A program made the translations under genes and the position numbers. A model generated the notes under the pieces. That model had not been told where the DNA came from. It saw nothing but the letters and a program-made list of their open reading frames with translations, and did not search any database. Below are positions 57,838 to 64,000 of a stretch of 64,000 nucleotides of DNA, piece by piece (the first letter of the stretch is position 1; each line of letters begins with the position of its first letter). Origin of the DNA: Blastocladiella emersonii ATCC 22665 (lineage: Eukaryota; Blastocladiomycota; Blastocladiomycetes; Blastocladiales; Blastocladiaceae). Location of the stretch: assembly GCA_025594325.1 (NCBI GenBank), contig JANHCV010000002.1, positions 2,232,001 to 2,296,000 of the forward strand. The letters are read 5' to 3'.

Positions 57838-60800
57838 TCAAAAGTCGGGGATCGGGTACGCCGCAAGCTCCGCCTCGACCCGCATGCGCGCCGCTTCGTC
57901 GCCCACGGCCGCGAACATCTCGCGGCGCGCCTCCATCTCGCGGCGCCTGTTCGTCACGGACCGCGCCGCGGCGAGCCGCTCCGATGCCACTTGGAAGCGG
58001 ACGGGTTCTCCCGCGAGCCCGCGCGCTGCGAACACGGCGAGCCGCGCCAGCGCGCGCTTGCAGTTAGGGAACCGCGCGAGCGCGATCCGGTAGTCGGCGA
58101 GCGCGCGCTCGTGGTGCTCGCTCGCCTCGACCATGGCTGCAGACACGGCCGTGTCGCTCTCAGGTGTCCAGGGGGCCGCCGCAGCGCGCGCGCGGGCCAG
58201 CGCGAGCTCGCCCAGCGCAAAGTGCACGTCGGCGCGCCCGCAGTACACGCGCGCGACCTGGACCTCCGTGTACTCGGTCGCGTACCGCGGGTCGTGGACC
58301 TCGCCGAACGCGCCCTCGTACAGCGCGAGCGCGGCCGTGAGCCGCGCGGGCTCGTCGTTGGCCGGCGCCTGGTTGCGCCACCTGGACCCGAGCTGGAACA
58401 GGATCAGGTCGCCGAGCCCCGCGTACGCGTACTCGCACCCTTGGCTGGCGGCGCGGTCGTACAGGTCGAACGCAATGTCCCACGACGCCGACGCGCGCAC
58501 ATCAGCCCCGGACGCGCGCGGGACCGCGCCGAAATAGTGCAGGTCGGCCGCCGTCACCAGCGCCATCGGTACGTGGCCCGACATGCCGGCGCGCAGCAGC
58601 TGTCGGACCACGGCGTGTACGTCGTAGTCCGGGTGGTCGTACAGCGACCGCGAGATCTGGAGCGGCCGGATCGCCGACTGGTACAGGGAGCGGGCCGCGT
58701 CGTACGTCAGGTCGGTGCTGCCGAATGTCGATGACGCCGTCTCCGTCGCGCTGATGATGGTCGCGTTGTGCGTCGCGATGCCGTCGAGCCGCTCGAGATC
58801 GCGCGCAATGATTTCCGTGGAGCTACCGGCGACCGAGGCCGCGGCCGACGCGCGCAGCCGTGCAAGCACTGGCTTGAGCGCACCAACCACTTGCGCCGGC
58901 CCCGGCGCCGCGCCCTCGTCGTTGATGGCCTTGCCCTCCTCAATGGTCTTGACCAGCTCGCGCATGTGAGCCACGAGCGCGCTGTCCTCGCCGTCGCCGC
59001 GTCCCGAGAGAAACAGCTCGCGCACCACGTCCGCCAGGGCAAACATGTCGACCTGCATCGCGTTGACGCGCGGCATCGCCGCGTCCGCGGACCCGAGCCC
59101 AGGCACGGGCAGCTTGGCGATCGTGTTGTCGAGCGCGTTGCGCGTGAACGCGATCCGCGCCACCGTGAGCCCAACGGGTACCATCTCGGACTGCACCTTG
59201 CTCGTCGCGAGGTGCAGCTCCCGCAGCCCGTTGGCCACGTCAAACACGACCTGCACGCGCTGGAGCAGCGACATCTCGGCGACGCGTACGCTGCGTTGCA
59301 CACGCTCGACGACGATGCCCCAGTCGCCGTGCGATGCCGCGGTCGGCGGCAGGAACCCGAGAACGCGGCGCACGTGGGCGGCCTGGGCGAGCGGGACGAG
59401 CGCGAGCGTGAGCGTCGAGATCACGTCGGTGGCGCGGTTGGCCGGGCACTGCAGCACCTCGACGGGCGTGCACCCGCACAGCAGCGCGTCGCCCCATACC
59501 ACGGACACACCGCCGGGCGCGCGCGTCACGTCGGCCCAGTCGAACAAGAGTTGCATCCGCGCGAGATCCTGCTGCGTCATGAGCAGGTCGTCGATCGCCG
59601 TCAGGGTTGCGAGCTGCGTCTTCAGGACGACGGTCGCCGCGTTGGCCGCGGCAGTGCGCGCGTCGAGACTGAAGGTGAGGTCCTCGGCCTTGTCGTCAAC
59701 GAGTCCGAGGCGCTTGGCGGCCTCGACCAGGTTGATCTGCGCGTCGCGCAGGGACTCGGGGAACTGCATCGTCAGCTTGGTCGCCTCCGCCAACAGGCGG
59801 CCAGCTGGATCGCACCCGTCGATCTGCTCCGCGTCGTCGTCGTCGGCCCACGCCGCGACGCGCGCGTCGGCGAGCGCGTCCGCCACCACCTTGGAGAGCG
59901 CCGTCAGCGACGTGATGAGCGGGTTGAAGCGCTTCGGCAGCTTGCCCGACGCGGACCACTGGAGAGTGGGTGCGAGCGAGCGCGCGTACTCGAGGACGGG
60001 CGACTCGAGGAGCTCCCACGCGTCGAGGAGCCGGGCTAGCGTGACCTCGGCCAGCTGCGCCGCCGCGTCGGCCGCGACCCGGCCGGTCGTAAAGTCGGCG
60101 GCGAGCGCGCGCAGCGCGTCGACCTTGGACTCGGCGACCACGGCCCACCCGGCGTACTTCCACACGAGCCAGTCGGGGGGCGCGGGCGTCATGGCCTCGC
60201 CCTCGTACGTGAACGCCGCGTTGAACTGGATCGCGGACACCATTGCCGCATCGTCGTCGACGCTGGACCGTCGCACGATATCAAGGTCGTCAAGCGAGAA
60301 CAGGTCGTATTCGGACGACGCGATGCGCCACACTGCGAGCTCGACGACATCACGCGCGCCAACGTCCGCGCGCGCGTTGAAGAAATCGGCGTATTTGGAC
60401 TCGAGGGTGGGCCCAAGGGCCATGGCGAACTCCTTGAGCGGCATGCCGAGCGAGCTGCCGACCGGCAGCATGTACTTCCACACGGCGGCGACCTGCGGGT
60501 TGTTGACGTCTGTGAGGAACGCGGCACCGAGGTTGAGGTTGTCCACGGCGGCGCGGATCTGGCGCACCACTGCGAGCTGCGACTCTTGAGCGTTGTGGTG
60601 CACCTTGAGCAGCTTCAGCGCGTCGTTGGCGCGACCCGACTGCCGGGACAGGCGCTGGCTGTTGTCGTTGGCCAGGTCAATGGTCTCCTCGGTGTACCGC
60701 GCGATGCGACGCTGGACCGCCATCGACGCCACGGACGAGTGCGCGTGCAGGTCGGCGAGCATTTCCTCGACGATCTAGATGACGGGGCGCGATTCCTTGC

Positions 60801-61549
60801 TGGTCAGCTACGCGACTGACGGGGTGGAACGTAGGTGCGGGCAACGTACAGCGTCGAGGTCGGCAAGCTCGCGATTGAGCAGCCCCGCGTTCATCGTCTG
60901 GTCGACGACGTTCATTTCGGCAAACGCGGCGAGCTCCGTGACCACCTTCTCCATGGTGGACGCAGAGCGCTCGATCTTCATGTCGAACAGGTCGAGGTGG
61001 TGGGTCGACAGCGCGTCGGCGGCGGAGCCCGTCATGCGGTCGCGCAGGTCGGTCACGATGTTGACAATCGACAGCATCTTGCAGTAGAGGACGCCGACCT
61101 GGAGCAGGTTGTCCAGGGCGCCCTTGCGCACCTTGTCGATCCTAGGCACGCGAGGAGCGAGCGGGTCAGTTGGGCCAACCGTGTGACTGTTCCCCTGCTG
61201 CCACGTACGCCAGGAACGCGCGATAGAACGAAGGGCACAGCTCGGACACGGCGAGGGCGGGGAGCACGGCGAACTGCAGCGCCGGGCTGGTCGTGTAGAC
61301 CTCAATCTGCTGCAGCAGCTTGGCGCGCCCCTTCATCGCCGCCCTGTGCTGCTGCGTCTCTTCGCTCGTCAGGCTCGACTTGATGTTGCCGAGCCGGTCG
61401 CCTACCGCCTTGACCGCCTCGTCGCGCCCGCCGCCGGCCGCGGCACCCGCCCCGATCATCGCCGGCGTCATGGGCCCGCTGGAGACGGCGGCGGCGGCGA
61501 CAGCGTGCGCACGTGGCGCGGGCACGATCGCAGTACTCGGTGCATTCAT
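57838..61549 (-). CDS. Large helical-bundle / pseudokinase / Sel1-TPR-like protein, paralogue 1
   Basis: Exons 61549-61209, 61141-60850 and 60774-57838 (introns 67 and 75 nt, GTACGT..TAG) encode 1,189 aa. Residues about 1-420 are helical bundles (GALDNLLQVGVLYCKMLSIV, AAVDNLNLGAAFLTDVNNPQ). A second helical region runs to about 630. At about 640-830 lies a kinase-like fold: VVWGDALLCG, HVRRVLGFLPP, GDWGIVVERV, then RVQVVFDVANGLRELHLATS (helix E), VGLTVARIAFTRN (catalytic-loop position without HRD or Asn) and VPGLGSADAAMPR where DFG is expected, followed by QVDMFALADVVREL (helix F). Catalytic residues are absent. The C-terminus (about 975-1130) has Sel1/TPR-like repeats (FDLYDRAASQGCEYAYAGLG). 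The bundle-then-pseudokinase layout recalls MLKL-like and plant helper proteins; homology is unproven. Probably a cytosolic signalling scaffold. Confidence 0.65.
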
Positions 61550-61813
61550 GGGTCGTGTGTGCTTTCGTGGAGGGAAGAAGAGCAAGGGTCGACCGCTCGA
61601 CTCGAGCGCCTCGCTGCAGCAGCTTGGGCGGCAGCTGATTTGAGCAACGCCACTGCGTGCCCGCCATCATGCCCGCATCAGCGAACAGTTTGCACAGAGT
61701 GAACAGTGCAAGCTCGCCTTTACCGTGCGGACACCGAGCGCGGTGCACAGAACCACTTGAAGGCGACCTACTCGCCTCCATCTCCCTGTTGGATCACACT
61801 ACGCATCGACACT

Positions 61814-64000
61814 ATGAAATACGCTCCCGTGACGAAGACGACGACGGCGACGGCGCTCGACGCGGCCAAGCCCTCGGGCGCGCTCGTGGCGACCGCCGCC
61901 AGCGGAGAGCTGGCCGCGAGCTCGGCGGTGCCGTACCAGGTGCTGCGCGAGGAAACGTTGGCCAACGTCGCGACCACGTTCGAGAAGCTCGACTCCAAGG
62001 ACGCGCGGGCCCTCCGCGAGCAGCGCAAGCAGCGGGCGACGTTTCACGCGCACCTCCACGATGGCCTGAACCACAGCGGCATCAAGGCCGGGCTCGCCAT
62101 GACGGACCTGACGCTGTCGCTCATCTGCGGGCCGTTCTCGCCCAAGAACGCGGTCACGGCGGCGTTCGGCCCGTACGTCAAGCTGTGGAACCGGCTCTAC
62201 GAGCAGTTTGCCACGACGCTCGACCTGGCCAACGAGATCGAGCGCCGCGCCATCGACCTGATCGAGCTGTCCACCATTGTGCTCGACGTTTACGCCGACC
62301 GCACGATCGTCGACCTGATCGGCGCCGTGCAGCGCAGCGAGATCGTTAAGCTCATCCGCACAATCGAGGAGAAGGTCAGCAACGCCACCGCCGTCCTCGA
62401 GCGCATCGACCAGTCGAGCAGCCTGCGCATGATGGCCACCAGCACCGCGGGCTTCAAGTTTGAACTCGGCCAGATCAACGCGGTGCGCCAGCTGCCTGCT
62501 CACACTCGAGTAGAACGACCGCTTCACTCACTCACTTGCCTTCCACGCCATGGATACAGACCATCACGTCGGCCCAGGCCCAGCTGCACGCGCACATCAC
62601 CTCGTCCATGGCGGCGCTCCTCAACAACCAGGACGAGCGCATCCGCAAGCTCAAGGGCGCGCTGGCCATCCAGAACGCCGCGCTCAAGGACACGGGCAAC
62701 CGCCTCGAGGAGATCTTCAACCTCGCCCGCGACCTCTGCGAGCGGGACGTCGTTATGGGCAAGGAGCTCGCCGAGCTGCTCGCCGTGGTCGAGAAGATCA
62801 ACTTCCGCGCCGGGTTCTGGGCCGACATCAAGAACCCCGAGGTGGCGTCGCTGTGGGACACCATTGTCGGCAAGCCGGGCGGCATGACGTGCACGGTCGG
62901 CAGTTTCCTTCTCATGTTCAAGGAGCAGCGGGACGCCAACCCCGAGAAGGCCAAGCGCGCCGACCCAATTGACGGCTGAATCGACCTCGTGGACCGCGAG
63001 GACAACGCCCTCATCACGCTCGCCGACCTCGGGTACACGAGCAAGCTGTCCGCCGACCATGTCAGCGTGCACGCCCTCAACGCGCTGTTTCCCGACGTCC
63101 TTGTCGCCCAGGGTCGGACCCGCGCCAACGTGCTGCTTGGGTGGCGCGCCTACTCGTGGGTCCGCCCCGCCAACTGGCGCATCAACCGCATCGCCGACCT
63201 CGCCAGGCGGTGCAACATCTTCGAGTCCGCAGCCCGCCGCGCGCATGTCCTCGCGCTCTGCGCCGTCAACGGGCTCAAGGCGCCCGCCGCGTGGAACATC
63301 ATGCCCGAGCTCGAGGGGCGCCTAAATGGCGCGGGGCTGAGCCCGGCCGTGACGAACGCGCTGCCGCCCAAGTACGCGACGTTCATCCACGCCCTCATGA
63401 ACGTGGAGAAGGCGCTCAAAAACTGCTACACGGTGACCGCGGAGCCGGCCTCGCTCGACAACGACACGGCTTCGAGACTCGCCACCGACTTCACCGCACG
63501 ATTCAGCAAGCTGCAGGACGTCGTGGTCGCCGCCGCGGTCGCGCTCGGTCTGCCCGCCGAGGCCGCGCGGCAAGCGACGTGGACCCCGCATGACGTCGAG
63601 TCGTGCACGGCCAAGGCGCAGCGCGCCTTCACCGCGCAGCTCGAGTACTTTGACACGCTCGGTCGTGCGCTTGACGATCGTTCCAACGACACGCTGGCGT
63701 CGCTCGCAGGGCTGACGTGGGGCGACGTCGGCGCGGCCGCCACGCGCGCGATCCCGTGGGGCAACGCGACGCTGTTCGAGGTCAAGCCCGTCGTCATTGT
63801 TCGGGTCCCCGCCAACGTCGCGCCAGCGGCCATCATCAACCTCGCGGGCCTCCACGCGTGCGCGTCCGCCAACGTGCTTCGCGTGTACGGCGTGCTCCCG
63901 CCCACGCCCGCAACACGCGGCGACTGGGCCGTGGTCGTCGAGCGGTTCAACCCGCACGTCGTGTTTGACGAGCTCGACCTGCAGTCCAAGCTCGCCGCCG
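61814..64000 (+). pseudogene. Helical-bundle / pseudokinase protein, paralogue 2; in-frame TGA, runs off window
   Basis: Exon 1 61814-62482 and exon 2 from 62560 (77-nt intron ending ATACAG, phase 0; junction GQINA-TITSAQ). It parallels paralogue 1: an Ala-rich start, helical bundle (LSLICGPFSPKNAVTAAFGP), then VVEKINFRAGFWADIKNPEV, the counterpart of AVDNLNLGAAFLTDVNNPQV. TGA occurs at 62977-62979 (PIDG-stop-IDLVDREDNALITLADLG); the same frame is then open for 340 codons to the window edge and enters the kinase-like region (WGNATLFEVKPVVIVRVPAN, then VLRVYGVLPPTPATRGDWAV). Only one base need differ, for example TGG, to restore the frame. Called a pseudogene with caution; a sequencing error is as likely. 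It shares a 264-bp divergent promoter region with paralogue 1. Confidence 0.6.

Noticed and set aside
1041-62979. Nuclear reassignment of TGA to Trp
   Set aside because: Many sound genes here end in TGA (ankyrin-like, transposases, paralogue B, 12-TM gene, pseudokinase paralogue 1), and TAG also interrupts two frames.
1-64000. tRNA or rRNA genes
   Set aside because: Scanned the non-coding stretches by eye for tRNA arm motifs and rRNA-like blocks; none was convincing.

Overview
The window is eukaryotic, GC-rich and gene-dense. Its short introns (about 59-78 nt) mostly have GTACG[T/C] donors and TAG acceptors. A chitin synthase fragment, secreted chitin-binding (hevein-type) proteins, a THO-complex WD protein and a Ctf18 clamp loader point to a fungus. 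An extracellular ANF/class-C-receptor ligand domain and an ankyrin-like protein built on a 'VLEWW..SG' repeat point towards a zoosporic (flagellated) fungus, most plausibly Blastocladiomycota (Allomyces/Catenaria/Blastocladiella type). That placement is inferred from gene content, not proven.

Layout. 0-8.7 kb is a graveyard: a non-LTR retrotransposon 3' end with a nonsense codon, an ANF-type receptor gene broken by a frameshift, a stop and a PIF/Harbinger transposon, and a chitin synthase lacking its 5' half. 9-13 kb holds an ankyrin-like protein and a three-exon helical F-box-like protein. 13.5-24.6 kb is housekeeping-like: a small membrane protein, Ctf18, a THOC3/TEX1-like WD protein and a very large 12-TM protein assembled here from four exons. 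25-36 kb carries a disordered protein and three paralogues of a family that joins an apparently dead DEDD exonuclease fold to a SpoIIIAA/Ycf45-type AAA ATPase. Two of these lie head-to-head as a 1,883-bp near-perfect inverted repeat; the third has lost the ATPase and carries a TGA at a conserved Trp. A glycine/alanine-rich, possibly membrane-inserting protein follows. 36.7-41 kb has a tiny Cys-rich protein, an unknown nuclear-type protein and protein-L-isoaspartate methyltransferase. 42.7-46.0 kb is a second, longer copy of the same transposon.

46-64 kb is the most interesting part. It has a metacaspase fused to DxDGDG calcium-binding-like repeats, an F-box/RCC1-like protein with a frameshift, a secreted mucin-like protein with two hevein domains, two unknown proteins, a stand-alone pseudokinase-like protein, and a divergently transcribed pair of large paralogues (helical bundle, then pseudokinase, then, in the complete copy, Sel1/TPR-like repeats). 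The pair resembles in outline the helical-bundle plus pseudokinase layout of MLKL-type cell-death proteins. With the nearby metacaspase it makes a candidate fungal regulated-cell-death or signalling neighbourhood; this is inference.

Several otherwise sound reading frames carry a single stop or one-base shift. They are either young pseudogenes or sequence errors, and each is flagged.
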